Source of the DNA: Microbacterium trichothecenolyticum
GTDB taxonomy: Bacteria; Actinomycetota; Actinomycetes; Actinomycetales; Microbacteriaceae
Direction of reading: 5' to 3'
Length of the DNA: 64,000 nucleotides
Assembly: GCF_030818955.1 (NCBI RefSeq)
Contig: NZ_JAUTBF010000001.1
Coordinates: 1,054,001-1,118,000 of the forward strand
Below are positions 8,796-17,891 of the stretch, one piece after another. A program made the translations under genes and the position numbers. The notes beneath the pieces are model-generated. The model saw only the letters and a program-made list of their open reading frames with translations. It made no database searches and was not told the DNA's origin. Position 1 is the first letter of the stretch. Each line of letters starts with the position of its first letter.

Positions 8796-10531
8796 GCCGC
8801 CGCCCGCAGCACGGCGGTCATCGTGGCGGTGAGCACGGAATGATCACGGGCACCCGCCCAGCGCGTGCGCTCGCCGTCGCGGTACTCCACGAGGGTGAGC
8901 GCCTCGCCGCCACTCCCGGCCCCGATGCTCGTCTGGTGGAGCGAGACGACCTCGACAACGAGGCCGTGCTCGCGCAGAGCATCGGTCAGCGCTTCGACGG
9001 GTCCGATGCCCGCATGGCTCGTGCGCGCCGCGGCACCGTCCACGCGCAGGACGACGTCGGTCGTCTCACCGACGACCTCGACGCCCGCGAGGTCGATCCC
9101 CGCCGGCGCCGGTGCGAGATAGACCGCCGTGAAGATCCGCCACACGTCGTCGGATGTGACCTCGTCCCCCGTAGCGTCCGTATGCATTTGCACGTGACGC
9201 GCGAGATCGATCTGCAGACGACGCGGGAGCTCCACACCGAACGCCGTCTCGAGCAGGTACGCGATGCCGCCCTTGCCCGACTGCGAGTTGACGCGGATGA
9301 CGGCGTCGTACGTGCGACCGAGGTCCGCCGGGTCGATGGGCAGGTACGGCACGCGCCACGCGAGATCGCGTTCATCGACGCCGGCGGCGAGCGCGCGGGC
9401 GCGGTGCTCGGCGAAGCCTTTTCTGATGGCATCCTGGTGCGTCCCACTGAACGCCGTGTGCACGAGGTCGCCGACGTAAGGGTGTCGCGCGGGCACCTCG
9501 AGCCGCGTGCAGTGCTCGACGACGCGGCGGACCGCGTCGATGTCGGAGAAGTCGATCATCGGATCGATGCCCTGGGCGTGGAGGTTCAGCGCGAGGGTGG
9601 CGATGTCGACATTGCCGGTGCGTTCTCCGTTGCCGAAGAGGCATCCCTCGACACGTTGCGCACCGGCGAGCACCGCGAGCTCCGCGCAGGCGACACCGGT
9701 CCCCCGATCGTTGTGCGGGTGCACCGACAGGATCACCGCGTGCCTGCGGGCGAGGTTCTTGTGCATGTACTCGATCTGATCCGCATACACGTTGGGGGTG
9801 GCGACTTCGACGGTCGCGGGCAGGTTCAGGATGACGGGGCGTTCGGGGGTGGCATCCCAGAGCGTCGTCATCGCGTCGCAGATCTCGAGCACGTAGTCGG
9901 GCTCGGTCAGGTTGAACACCTCGGGCGAGAACTCGAAGCGCACGTTCGGCAGGTCTCCGGCGAACTCGAGCACGTCGCGACCGCCCGCCCTGATGAGCTC
10001 GAGCAGAGCCGCGCGGTCCTTGCCCAGCACCGTGTCGCGCCACACCGGAGCGGTGGCGGCGTAGAGGTGGACGACGACCGGGGTCGGGATGCCGTGCACC
10101 GACGCCACGGTGCGCTCGATCAGGTCGCGGCGTGCCGGGGTGAACACGACCACGGTCACATCCGGCGGGATCGCCCCGGTCGTGGCGAGTTCGCGCACGA
10201 AGTCGAAGTCGGTCTGCGAGGCGGAGGGGTAGCCGACCTCGATCTCCTTGTATCCCATCGCGATCATCAGATCGAAGAACAGGCGCTTCCGGGCGGGGTC
10301 CATGGGTTCTGCCAGGGCCTGGTTGCCGTCGCGAAGGTCGACCGGCACCCACAGCGGCGCGGCGGTGAGCCGGTGTGCGGGCCAGTCGCGCTCGGTCAGG
10401 GGTAGCTCGACGCGCGCATGCACGTCGGCGTAACGGTGCGAGGGCATGGAGGACGCGCGCTGGGGGTTCCACCACGGGGCTCCGGAAGGGCCGACGGGCG
10501 TGTGGACGGTGGGAGAAGTCGTGCGGGTCAT
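8735..10531 (-). CDS. leuA: 2-isopropylmalate synthase
   Basis: Condenses acetyl-CoA with 2-oxoisovalerate, the first committed step of leucine synthesis. The 598-residue protein is the long actinobacterial form. DLRDGNQAL carries the first metal ligand, HPHNDRGTG the histidine ligands, and the C-terminal LeuA dimer domain ([12 protein letters not shown]) the leucine feedback site. The last roughly 20 residues ([14 protein letters not shown] onward) are not family-like and are read antisense through the gene remnant at 8652-8795. I start at the ATG at 10531; a second ATG 27 codons downstream is possible. A leucine leader peptide and hairpin precede it. Confidence 0.95.
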   Translation of the reverse strand: MTRTTSPTVHTPVGPSGAPWWNPQRASSMPSHRYADVHARVELPLTERDWPAHRLTAAPLWVPVDLRDGNQALAEPMDPARKRLFFDLMIAMGYKEIEVGYPSASQTDFDFVRELATTGAIPPDVTVVVFTPARRDLIERTVASVHGIPTPVVVHLYAATAPVWRDTVLGKDRAALLELIRAGGRDVLEFAGDLPNVRFEFSPEVFNLTEPDYVLEICDAMTTLWDATPERPVILNLPATVEVATPNVYADQIEYMHKNLARRHAVILSVHPHNDRGTGVACAELAVLAGAQRVEGCLFGNGERTGNVDIATLALNLHAQGIDPMIDFSDIDAVRRVVEHCTRLEVPARHPYVGDLVHTAFSGTHQDAIRKGFAEHRARALAAGVDERDLAWRVPYLPIDPADLGRTYDAVIRVNSQSGKGGIAYLLETAFGVELPRRLQIDLARHVQMHTDATGDEVTSDDVWRIFTAVYLAPAPAGIDLAGVEVVGETTDVVLRVDGAAARTSHAGIGPVEALTDALREHGLVVEVVSLHQTSIGAGSGGEALTLVEYRDGERTRWAGARDHSVLTATMTAVLRAAAHASATTSTVNPAAFSSQPA

Positions 10532-10581
10532 TTCGGGGTCTCTCTCGATCGTGAGGTGAGGGTGACCGGCGCACGTCGACT

Positions 10582-10619
10582 CCACGGTGGGGAGCCGGTC
10601 CGATCAGGCCCCGCCGTGG
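10582..10619 (-). promoter_or_regulatory. Attenuator hairpin of the leuA leader
   Basis: CCACGGCGGGG (10619-10609) can pair with CCCCACCGTGG (10592-10582) over 11 positions with one C-A mismatch and a 16-nt loop. The upstream arm and loop contain the last codons and stop of the leader peptide, so a ribosome paused at the leucine codons would affect folding. No clear U-tract follows, so control may be at translation or by Rho. Confidence 0.6.
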
Positions 10620-10648
10620 CGGCGAAGAAGGAGGCTCCGCGAGTGCAT
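10604..10648 (-). CDS. leuL: Leucine leader peptide
   Basis: Fourteen codons read MHSRSLLLRRHGGA and stop, 72 nt before leuA. Three consecutive leucine codons (CTC CTT CTT) sit at positions 6-8, and two of them are the otherwise avoided CTT. An arginine pair follows. This is the standard layout of a ribosome-mediated attenuator. Its start codon follows a TACGGT hexamer by 6 nt, so the leader itself seems to be on a leaderless transcript. It is too short for normal gene finders. The function is inferred from codon content, position and the overlapping hairpin. Confidence 0.7.
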   Translation of the reverse strand: MHSRSLLLRRHGGA

Positions 10649-10654
10649 GGATCG

Positions 10655-10660
10655 ACCGTA
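10655..10660 (-). promoter_or_regulatory. leuL -10 element
   Basis: TACGGT on the minus strand is 6 nt upstream of the leuL ATG. A TTGTCTGA half-site resembling FadR-type GntR operators lies just upstream at 10671-10678; this resemblance is weak. Confidence 0.4.
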
Positions 10661-10723
10661 ACACAACTCCTCAGACAAGTAGACATATCCGGCGAGGGCC
10701 TCGGCGATGCGAGGATGGCGGAC

Positions 10724-11449
10724 ATGACCTCCGTCCGCCGCGAATCCCTCGCCGACCAGGCCGCCGCGGTCCTTTACGCGCGCATCCGCGACGGCGAGTG
10801 GACGATCGGCGACCGCCTTCCCAGCGAGACGGCGCTGGCACCGCAACTCGACGTCGGGCGCTCCACGGTGCGAGAAGCCATCCGACAGCTCGCCGGGCGC
10901 GGCATCTTGACGACCCGCCAGGGCGCGGGCGTCTTCGTCTCAGCGCTCTCCGACCGCCCGCGCGCCTTCGACCGCGCCGACGTCGCGGCCGTCTTGGAGG
11001 CACGCAGCGCCATCGAGATCGAGAGCGCGGCCCTCGCCGCCGAACGCCGCACGGACGCTCAGCTCGCCGGACTCCGTCATCGTCTCGGGCAGCGCGCCGC
11101 CCACCGCGACGACGTGACCACCCACGTCGACACCGACATGGCGCTTCACCGCTCGATCGTCGAGGCCGCCGACAGCCCCGTGCTCCTGGAGTTGTTCGAC
11201 CAGTTCGCTCCCCGCAGCCGCGCGGCGATGCTCGACATGCTGGCGGCGCGTGGCCATCACGGCAGCGAGGCGGACCAGGAAGCGCACGAACGCATCGTCG
11301 ACGCCATCGACGCCCGCGACGCGGCGAGCGCGGCCGCCCTCACCCGGAGCCACCTCGTCGAGCTGCGCGTCCTGCTCGACGCGAACGCGGCCGGGCCGGC
11401 ACGCGTCAGCGACCGCGAGCCGCCAGCGCCTCCAGCGCGTCGCCCGTGA
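10724..11449 (+). CDS. GntR / FCD family transcriptional regulator
   Basis: A 241-residue FadR-subfamily regulator. The winged helix-turn-helix covers residues 5-70 (LPSETALAPQLDVGRSTVREAIRQ as recognition region, shown here only in part by family reading). The FCD ligand domain follows, with likely metal-binding residues in DMALHRSIV and QEAHERIVDAI. It is divergent from leuA, but FCD regulators usually bind small acids, and control of leuA is not shown. The ATG at 10724 follows GAGG by 9 nt; an ATG at 10715 is an alternative. The 3' end overlaps the convergent acetyltransferase gene by 44 nt. Confidence 0.88.
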   Translation: MTSVRRESLADQAAAVLYARIRDGEWTIGDRLPSETALAPQLDVGRSTVREAIRQLAGRGILTTRQGAGVFVSALSDRPRAFDRADVAAVLEARSAIEIESAALAAERRTDAQLAGLRHRLGQRAAHRDDVTTHVDTDMALHRSIVEAADSPVLLELFDQFAPRSRAAMLDMLAARGHHGSEADQEAHERIVDAIDARDAASAAALTRSHLVELRVLLDANAAGPARVSDREPPAPPARRP

Positions 11450-11906
11450 CGCGGCGCGTGGTCCACTCGTCCATCGCCTCGGCGCCGAGGGCCCGGTAGA
11501 AGCCGATCGCGGGCTCGTTCCAGTCGAGCACCGTCCACTCGAGACGGGAGTAGCCCCGGTCGAGGCACTCCGCGGCGAGAGCGGCCAGCAGTGCCACGCC
11601 GTAGCCGTTCGCGCGGTACTGCTCGTGCACGTAGAGATCTTCGAGCCAGATCCCGTGGCGCCCGGTCCACGTCGAGTACGTGAGGAACCAGATCGCGATC
11701 GCGCGAATCTCGCCCTCGCCCTCCACGACGAAGGCGAACGCGCGCGGGTCATCGCCGAAGAGCGTCGCGGCGATCATCTCGGCCGTGTTCTCGACGGCAT
11801 CCGGCTCTTTCTCGTAGTCGGCGAGCGCCTGGATGCAGGCGAGGATGCCGGTCTCGTCTCCGGCACGTGCGGGGCGCAGCACGGCGCCGTCTCGAAGGTC
11901 GGTCAT
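11406..11906 (-). CDS. GNAT family N-acetyltransferase, diamine acetyltransferase-like
   Basis: A 166-residue acetyltransferase. The acetyl-CoA loop is QYRANGYGVALL near residue 95. The N-terminal segment ALADYEKEPDAVENTAEM and the central WYTYSTW-like strand region resemble spermidine/spermine N1-acetyltransferases. The last part, WNEPAIGFYRALGA, is the conserved GNAT helix. The real acceptor amine is unknown. The ATG overlaps the stop of nothing upstream but lies 4 nt inside the end of the M19 dipeptidase gene (ATGA at 11903-11906), so the two are co-translated. Confidence 0.88.
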   Translation of the reverse strand: MTDLRDGAVLRPARAGDETGILACIQALADYEKEPDAVENTAEMIAATLFGDDPRAFAFVVEGEGEIRAIAIWFLTYSTWTGRHGIWLEDLYVHEQYRANGYGVALLAALAAECLDRGYSRLEWTVLDWNEPAIGFYRALGAEAMDEWTTRRVTGDALEALAARGR

Positions 11907-12856
11907 GTGCGGGGCTCCCAGCTCTCGGCCGCGACGCGGCGGAAGTTACCGCCGAGCACGGCGGCGGTGTCGATGTCGTTCCATCCCCGTGCGGCGAGGG
12001 CGGCGCCCAGGCCGACGAAGGTTTCGGGTGGCATCCATTCCATCGACCCCCAGCGGGTGTAACTGGCGTCGTAGAGCTCAGGGGTCGCTGCGACGGTGTC
12101 GCGGAAGGTCTCCCAATCGAAGGAGAAATCGGTGCTCACGCCGACGTGGGCGACGCCGACGATCTCGACGGCGTACTCGATATGACGCACCATCGCCTCG
12201 AGAGTCGGCGTGTTCGGCCCGAGGAAGATGCCGACACCGGTGATGCCGACCACTCCCCCGGTCTCGGCGACCGCGCGGGCCTGGTCGTCGGTGATGTTAC
12301 GCGGGTGCTCCCACACGGCGCGCATGTTCGAGTGGCTGAACACAACCGGCCGGGTCGACACGGCGCAGATGTCGAACGTCGTGCGCGCCCCCACGTGCGA
12401 GCCGTCGGGCACCATGCCCCGCGCGTTCATCTCGGCGACGAGATCGCGTCCCCACGGGGTGAGCCCGTCGTCGACCGCGTCGAGGCAGCCACCCCCGGCG
12501 ATGTTGGCGTGATTGTAGGTAGGGCCGAGCGTGCGCACGCCCTGCGCGACGAGGAGGCCCACGGCATCCAGGTCGCCGCCGAGGGGCGCACAATCCTCGA
12601 GGTCGAACGCGACGGCAGTCTCGCCGCGCGCCGCGATGCGGTCGATGTCGGCGACGCTGGCGGCCAGCTCGAGTCCGTCGATCGCGGTCACCTGCGCGCG
12701 GAAGGAGCGCAGGAGGGATGCCGTCAGCTCGGGCGCGTGCGGGGCGTAGCCGACGTTCAGCGAGACGTATCCGCCGCCCGCGCCGCGGTAACGGTGCAGC
12801 TCGGCGATGTCGGCGGTCTCGACGAGTTCGACGCAGGCGTGCTGGTCCCAGAGCAC
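11903..12856 (-). CDS. Membrane dipeptidase family protein (peptidase M19)
   Basis: A 317-residue zinc amidohydrolase-fold dipeptidase. The first metal site is the Asp-x-His in WDQHA near residue 5. The bridging Glu lies in AFDLEDCAP. GVRTLGPTYNHAN and DGSHVG and FSHSNMRAVW follow in family order. Renal-dipeptidase relatives cleave dipeptides or act on small dehydropeptides. No signal peptide is seen, so it is cytosolic despite the family name. It sits between trhO (3-nt gap) and the GNAT gene (4-nt overlap), forming a three-gene unit. Confidence 0.88.
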   Translation of the reverse strand: MLWDQHACVELVETADIAELHRYRGAGGGYVSLNVGYAPHAPELTASLLRSFRAQVTAIDGLELAASVADIDRIAARGETAVAFDLEDCAPLGGDLDAVGLLVAQGVRTLGPTYNHANIAGGGCLDAVDDGLTPWGRDLVAEMNARGMVPDGSHVGARTTFDICAVSTRPVVFSHSNMRAVWEHPRNITDDQARAVAETGGVVGITGVGIFLGPNTPTLEAMVRHIEYAVEIVGVAHVGVSTDFSFDWETFRDTVAATPELYDASYTRWGSMEWMPPETFVGLGAALAARGWNDIDTAAVLGGNFRRVAAESWEPRT

Positions 12857-12859
12857 GGC

Positions 12860-13648
12860 TCAGGCACCCACGGCGGTTGCGGCCCGTGCGACGACCGACG
12901 CACCGGAATTGCCGGAGTCGTGCGCCGGGGCGAGCCCCGCGTCCAGTGCCTCGCGCTCGTCGAAGACAAAACAGTCGCCATCCCAGTGCGCGTCGCCCTG
13001 GTCGGCGAACCAGCCGAGGATGCCGCCGTCGAGCTGGTACGCGTCGAGGCCCTCGTCCCGCAGGTACAGCGCTGCCTTCTCGCAGCGGATCCCCCCGGTG
13101 CAGAAGCTGACGACCGTCTTGCCTTCCAGCTCATCGCGGTGGGAGCTCGCGGCATCCGGGAACTGCGTGAACCGCTCGATGCGCCAGTCCTTCGCGCCGG
13201 CGAACGTGCCGTAGTCGACCTCGAAGGCGTTGCGCGTGTCGACGAGCACGACCTCGCGGCCGTCGTCGTCCGCGCCCTGATCGAGCCAGCGGCGCAGGGT
13301 GTCGGGGCTGACCGCGGGGGCTCGGCCATCCTGGGGACGCACCTCGGGGCGGTCCATCCGGATGATCTCGCGCTTGACCTTCACCAGCAGCTTGCCGAAG
13401 GGCACGGCATCCGACCAGCTGTCCTTCGTCTCCAGCGCGGCGAAGCGGTCGTCGGCGCGCAGGGCGTCGATGAAACCGCGGACGGCGTCGGGATCGCCCG
13501 CGAGGAAGAGGTTGATGCCCTCCTCGGCGAGCAGGATCGTGCCGCGCACTCCCGCCGCCGCGGCACGCTCCCACAGCTCGACGCGCAGGGTAGCGGGGTC
13601 GTCGATGCGGGTGAAGAGATACGCCGAGACGTTCAGGACCGATGCCAT
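12860..13648 (-). CDS. trhO: tRNA uridine(34) hydroxylase, rhodanese-like
   Basis: Member of the UPF0176/YceA family that forms 5-hydroxyuridine at tRNA position 34 using oxygen. The 262-residue protein has the N-terminal acylphosphatase-like domain (GTILLAEEGINLF), then a rhodanese domain with VLVDTRNAFEVDYG and the active-site loop CTGGIRCEKAA. The extra cysteine-rich tail is partly shortened. A TATCGT hexamer 7 nt before the ATG at 13648 suggests a leaderless start and argues against the GTG three codons upstream. First gene of the trhO-dipeptidase-GNAT unit. Confidence 0.9.
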   Translation of the reverse strand: MASVLNVSAYLFTRIDDPATLRVELWERAAAAGVRGTILLAEEGINLFLAGDPDAVRGFIDALRADDRFAALETKDSWSDAVPFGKLLVKVKREIIRMDRPEVRPQDGRAPAVSPDTLRRWLDQGADDDGREVVLVDTRNAFEVDYGTFAGAKDWRIERFTQFPDAASSHRDELEGKTVVSFCTGGIRCEKAALYLRDEGLDAYQLDGGILGWFADQGDAHWDGDCFVFDEREALDAGLAPAHDSGNSGASVVARAATAVGA

Positions 13649-13737
13649 GGCATCCACGATACGAAACCGCGGAGCCGCCTCCGTGTCATCCCGCGCCCCG
13701 GGGCGTCAAGCCGCCGCCCGGGGTCGGTGCCATCGCC

Positions 13738-13743
13738 TAGCGT
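13738..13743 (+). promoter_or_regulatory. Putative promoter of the glycosyltransferase operon
   Basis: CTAGCGTGGGAGG at 13737-13749 carries a TAGCGT -10 hexamer. The same string occurs before the DUF6412 gene (23867) and nearly so at 20110. Confidence 0.4.
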
Positions 13744-13772
13744 GGGAGGCCACTCGTCGTCTGGAGCTCGTC

Positions 13773-14534
13773 GTGTCCGAAGGCCCCCCTCTGCCGGTCG
13801 TCGGCGTGTCGGTCGTCATCCCCGTCCTCAACGACGGACCGCACCTGTGGCGCTGTCTTCGTGCCCTGGCGTCGCAGACGCGGCTACCCGACGAGATCGT
13901 CGTCGTCGACAACGGCTGCATCGACGACAGCGCCGAGATCGCCCGAGGCGCCGGCGCCCGAGTGGTTCGCTGCGACGAACGGGGCATCCCCGCCGCGGCC
14001 GCCACCGGCTACGACGCCGCGCGAGGCGAGCTCGTGCTGCGCCTGGACGCCGACAGCCTGCCCGAACCCACGTGGGTGGGGAGCATGGTCGACGCGCTGA
14101 GCGAGCCGGGAGTGGATGCCGTCACCGGCGGCGCGATCTTCCACGATGGCCCCTCCGGTCGGCGCGTGGTCATGGCGCGGGCGTTCCTCGGCACGTATGC
14201 GAGCTTCGCCACCCCCGCGCTCGGACACACGCCGCTCTGGGGCTCGAACATGGGCTTTCGCCGGAGCGCGTGGCTCGCCGTCCGTGACGAGGTGCACCTC
14301 GACCCCGAGCTGCACGATGACCTCGACCTCGCGTACCACCTGGGTGTGCGTCACCGCATCGCGTTCGTGCCGGGGCATCACATGCGCGTGTCATCGCGCA
14401 CGGTGGAGCCGCGGCGCTTCGCGCGCTGCTTCCGGCGGGGGGCCGGCACGGTGTTCGCACACTGGCCGGGAGACATCCCGCCCGCGCGGTGGGTGCGTCT
14501 GGCACGCGCGCGCCGCGCCGGGGCGGTCCGCTGA
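13773..14534 (+). CDS. Family 2 glycosyltransferase
   Basis: A 253-residue GT-A fold transferase. The N-terminal strand VSVVIPVLND, the nucleotide-contact VVVDNGC and the metal-binding LDADS (DXD-type) are in the right order and spacing. The conserved WGSNMGFRR region and the acidic ELHDDLDLAY helix mark the acceptor side. There are no membrane segments, so it is cytosolic or peripheral. The GTG at 13773 follows TGGAG by 8 nt. The stop overlaps the ATG of the next gene (TGATG), so all three genes of this set are coupled. The sugar donor and acceptor are unknown. Confidence 0.88.
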   Translation: MSEGPPLPVVGVSVVIPVLNDGPHLWRCLRALASQTRLPDEIVVVDNGCIDDSAEIARGAGARVVRCDERGIPAAAATGYDAARGELVLRLDADSLPEPTWVGSMVDALSEPGVDAVTGGAIFHDGPSGRRVVMARAFLGTYASFATPALGHTPLWGSNMGFRRSAWLAVRDEVHLDPELHDDLDLAYHLGVRHRIAFVPGHHMRVSSRTVEPRRFARCFRRGAGTVFAHWPGDIPPARWVRLARARRAGAVR

Positions 14535-15367
14535 TGGCCGGCATCCTGTTCCCGAACGTCGAGGCCCCCGATCTGCACGTGATGAGCTTCAACATCCGGC
14601 GCCGGTTCGAGCGCGTGACGTGGCCCCCGGCGGACCGCTGGCCGATGCGCAAACAGCGGCTGCGCACCTTCCTCGGCGCGAACCGCCCCCATCTGCTGGG
14701 TGCGCAGGAGGCGATGCCCGATCAGGCGCGGTGGGTGCAGGACGCTCTCGGCTCGTCGTACGGGCGGATCGGTGAGGGGCGCGGCAAGGCCCGCGACGGC
14801 GAGGGCACGCCCTTGTTCTTCGACCGCGATCGCATCGAGGTCGAGGACTGGGAGCAGGTCATGCTCTCGGACACGCCGGCCGTGCCCGGCTCGACGGGGT
14901 GGGGCAACACCATCCCCCGCGTCGCCGTCATCGCACAGTTGCGCGACCGCGCCACCGACGCCCGGTTCACGTTCGTGAACACGCACTTCGACGCCTTCTC
15001 CCGCCGCGCCCGGCGGCGCTCGGCGAGGTGGCTGCACGACCTCGCGGCCGCGCGGGAGCGACCGCTGCTCTTCACCGCAGACATCAATGCGCACGTGCGC
15101 TCCACCGAGCTGTCGGGCATGTTCGCCGACGGGCTCCTCGTCGACACGTGGTCGTACGCCCCCGTGCGCCACAGCGCGGAATGGGGCACGTTCAACAACT
15201 ACCGCCGCCCGAAGCTCGGGGCGCGCCGCATCGACGCGATTCTCGCGAGCCCCGACGTCGGCGTCCGCGCCGTCGGCATCGACCCGCGCCCCACGGGAAC
15301 GCAGTGGCCGAGCGACCATCTGCCGGTGCAGGCCGTCGTGCGGATACCGACCGGAGCCGGGTCGTGA
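14534..15367 (+). CDS. Endonuclease/exonuclease/phosphatase family protein
   Basis: A 277-residue metallophosphoesterase of the EEP fold. SFNIRRRF, LLGAQEA, FTADINAH and the C-terminal WPSDHLPV give the Asn, Glu, Asp-Asn and Asp-His catalytic set in order. No signal peptide is visible. Members near glycosyltransferases often hydrolyse phospholipid or sugar phosphates, but that is a guess. Its start overlaps the glycosyltransferase stop by one base and its stop overlaps the next gene's GTG. Confidence 0.87.
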   Translation: MAGILFPNVEAPDLHVMSFNIRRRFERVTWPPADRWPMRKQRLRTFLGANRPHLLGAQEAMPDQARWVQDALGSSYGRIGEGRGKARDGEGTPLFFDRDRIEVEDWEQVMLSDTPAVPGSTGWGNTIPRVAVIAQLRDRATDARFTFVNTHFDAFSRRARRRSARWLHDLAAARERPLLFTADINAHVRSTELSGMFADGLLVDTWSYAPVRHSAEWGTFNNYRRPKLGARRIDAILASPDVGVRAVGIDPRPTGTQWPSDHLPVQAVVRIPTGAGS

Positions 15368-15978
15368 CCGGCCCCGGCACGGCCCGCTCGCTGATCCGTG
15401 CCCTCTACGCCAACCTCCAGCGCCCGCCCCGCAGCGTCACGGACTGGCTCGCGGATGCCGTGCGCGCCGTGGCGATCGTGCTCGTCATCGTCTCGCTGTT
15501 CGCACTGCCGTTCACGGACTTCGCGGTGCTGTCGATGTCGCTGCCGGCGGTCATGCTGTCGCGGATGATCGGCCTGCGCTCCGGTCTTGATCTGATCACC
15601 TGCGTGACCGTCTTCGTCGCCGCGGGCAGCAACGTGCTCGAGCTGTACCGCGCCTGGACGGGCTGGGACCTCGTCGTGCACTTCGCCTGCACGGGCGTGC
15701 TGGCTGCCGTCGCCCTCGTGCTGCTCGAAGATGCGGGTGTGGTGCCCCCAACGGGACGCCGTCGCACGCCCATCGTCGTCGCCACGATCACGGGCCTTGC
15801 CCTCAGCGCGTTCTGGGAGATGGTCGAGTGGTTCGGCTACCGCTTCATCACGGATGCCATCTTCGTGACCTACGACGACACGATCGGCGACATGATGGTC
15901 GGCGGCGCGGGAGCGCTCGTCGCGGGTGTACTGGCATCGCGGTTCCGGTTGACGCGGGAGGACCGGGCCCCGCTGTGA
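15364..15978 (+). CDS. Membrane protein, DUF2238-like
   Basis: A 204-residue integral membrane protein with about five hydrophobic helices. The pair ALSAFWEMVEWFGYRF and YDDTIGDMMVGGAGAL resembles the DUF2238/YjdF pattern of a Glu-rich helix followed by a D-T-x-x-D-M helix. The function of that family is unknown. The GTG at 15364 overlaps the EEP gene stop (GTGA), so it is the third member of the coupled trio. The last codons and stop fall inside the first copy of a 59-bp repeat. Confidence 0.75.
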   Translation: MTGPGTARSLIRALYANLQRPPRSVTDWLADAVRAVAIVLVIVSLFALPFTDFAVLSMSLPAVMLSRMIGLRSGLDLITCVTVFVAAGSNVLELYRAWTGWDLVVHFACTGVLAAVALVLLEDAGVVPPTGRRRTPIVVATITGLALSAFWEMVEWFGYRFITDAIFVTYDDTIGDMMVGGAGALVAGVLASRFRLTREDRAPL

Positions 15979-16039
15979 CCGATGCGTGGTGCGCCGCGCG
16001 ATTCTGATCGACGCGGGAGTAGTGCGCGGCGCTGTGACC
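15951..16039. repeat. Imperfect 59-bp tandem repeat
   Basis: GACGCGGGAG at 15951 and 16010, and GCTGTGACC at 15972 and 16031, recur with an exact 59-nt period. The sequence between them is related but diverged. The first copy includes the stop codon of the membrane gene. The rest of the intergenic stretch to the catalase gene (16040-16162) shows nothing further that I recognise. Confidence 0.7.
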
Positions 16040-16162
16040 CGACGAGTGCCCCGCCGCGGGCACGCCGTGACCCCACGCGCGAAGGACCCGCACACCACGC
16101 TCCGGCGCCAGCAGGAAGCGGCGATACCCCGCGAGGAATGCCGCCGCTTCACCCGGCGTAGA

Positions 16163-17710
16163 TCAGATCTTGCCCGCGACGTCCGTGCCGACGAGGTCGC
16201 CGTCGGGGTTCGGCTCGCTGAGCTGCTCACCCGGGGCGGTCGCTCCCTCGAGCGGAGGAAGAGCGGCTTCGACGCGGGAGCCGATCTCGGCATCCACGTT
16301 CTTCCAGTACTGCACCGCGCGGTCGCGGACGTCCTTGCGGGTCACCCCGCCGACGTGCCCGGTGATGGTCTCGACGAGACGGTCGCGCTCCTCGGCCGAC
16401 ATGACGTCGCGCACGAGGGAGCCGGCCTGGCCCCAGTCGTCATCCTCGGGGTGCAGGGTGGCCGCCGAGCGGACGAGCTCGCCGTCGCTCTGCCAGCCGC
16501 CGTCGCCAGCGCGGCGCGGGTCGGCCGCGGGACCGCCGACGGAGTTCGGCGCGTAGACCGGCACCTCGGGCGGGTTGTACTCGTAGCGCATCGCGCCTTC
16601 CTTCGAGTACGAGTGCACCTCGGTGTGGGGACGGTTCACCGGCAGCTGCTGGTAGTTCGTGCCCACGCGGTAGCGGTGCGCGTCGGCATAGCTGAAGATG
16701 CGCGCCTGCAGCATCTTGTCGGGGCTGCCGTCGATGCCGGGCACGAAGTTCGACGGCTCGAAAGCCGCCTGCTCGATCTCGGCGAAGTAGTTGCCCGGGT
16801 TGCGGTTCAGCTCCATCGTGCCCACCTCGATCTCGGGGTAGTCGCTGTGCGGCCACACCTTGGTCAGATCGAACGGGTTGAAGCGGTAGGTCTTCGCATC
16901 CTCGTAGGGCATGATCTGCACCTTGAGCGTCCAGGTGGGGAAGTCGCCGCGCTCGATCGCCGCGTACAGGTCGCGGATATGGAAGTCGGCATCCTGTCCC
17001 GCGATCTGGTCGGCCTCGTCTTGCGTGAGCGTCTTGTGGCCGAGGTCGGTGTGGAAGTGGTACTTGACCCAGAAGCGCTCGCCCTCGGCGTTGATCCACT
17101 GGTACGTGTGTGAGCCGTAGCCGTTCATGTGACGCCACGATGCCGGGATGCCGCGGTCGCCCATGAGCCAGGTGACCTGGTGCGCGCTCTCGGGAGACAG
17201 CGTCCAGAAGTCCCACTGCATCGTGTTGTCGCGCAGGTGGCTGCCGGGCAGACGCTTCTGCGAGCGGATGAAGTCCGGGAACTTGATGCCGTCCTTCACG
17301 AAGAAGACCGGGGTGTTGTTGCCGACGAGGTCGTAATTGCCCTCGGTCGTATAGAACTTCAGCGAGAAGCCACGGGGGTCGCGCCACGTGTCGGGGCTCC
17401 CCTGCTCGCCGGCCACCGACGAGAAGCGCGCGAGCATCTCGGTCTCGACGCCCGGCTGGAACAGCGCCGCCCGCGTGTACGCGGAAACGTCGCCGGTGGT
17501 GCGGAACGTGCCGAACGCCCCGCCGCCCTTGGCGTGCACGACACGCTCGGGGACGCGCTCGCGGTTGAACTGCGCGAGCTTCTCGATGAGGTAGTGGTCG
17601 GTGAGAGCGATCGAGCCGTCGGCTCCGACGCTCTGCGAGTGCTCGTCGCTCGCGACCGGGGCACCGTTGTTGGCGGTGGTGGGGCTGTTGGCGGTGGTCG
17701 GCTCGGTCAT
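16163..17710 (-). CDS. katA: Catalase (clade 3 monofunctional heme catalase)
   Basis: Disproportionates hydrogen peroxide. The 515-residue small-subunit catalase has the distal His in [12 protein letters not shown], the distal Asn in [13 protein letters not shown], and the proximal heme Tyr in [13 protein letters not shown]. The C-terminus has the usual arm but no flavodoxin-like extra domain. The ATG at 17710 follows GAGGAGAG at good distance; a longer frame upstream lacks similarity. The first 20 residues are Thr/Ala-rich and non-conserved. No peroxide regulator is adjacent. Confidence 0.96.
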   Translation of the reverse strand: MTEPTTANSPTTANNGAPVASDEHSQSVGADGSIALTDHYLIEKLAQFNRERVPERVVHAKGGGAFGTFRTTGDVSAYTRAALFQPGVETEMLARFSSVAGEQGSPDTWRDPRGFSLKFYTTEGNYDLVGNNTPVFFVKDGIKFPDFIRSQKRLPGSHLRDNTMQWDFWTLSPESAHQVTWLMGDRGIPASWRHMNGYGSHTYQWINAEGERFWVKYHFHTDLGHKTLTQDEADQIAGQDADFHIRDLYAAIERGDFPTWTLKVQIMPYEDAKTYRFNPFDLTKVWPHSDYPEIEVGTMELNRNPGNYFAEIEQAAFEPSNFVPGIDGSPDKMLQARIFSYADAHRYRVGTNYQQLPVNRPHTEVHSYSKEGAMRYEYNPPEVPVYAPNSVGGPAADPRRAGDGGWQSDGELVRSAATLHPEDDDWGQAGSLVRDVMSAEERDRLVETITGHVGGVTRKDVRDRAVQYWKNVDAEIGSRVEAALPPLEGATAPGEQLSEPNPDGDLVGTDVAGKI

Positions 17711-17891
17711 GGCTCTCCTCACGTCGTGGGCCGGGAAACGAAGGCCCGCCTACGACGGTACGCAGGGGGTCCGACATCACGGAGGCATTGCGGTTCGCGC
17801 GCGAACCACGTAGGGGTGGGCGCCTGTCAATCCCCCGATCGGCGCCGGGCGGCCTCGACAGCATGGCGGCATCGAACGGAAGGAACACACC

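Noticed and set aside
10661..10690. Operator for the GntR regulator controlling leuA
   Set aside because: Only one TTGTCTGA-like half-site is visible, without the matching inverted half; I keep it as a weak remark, not a feature.
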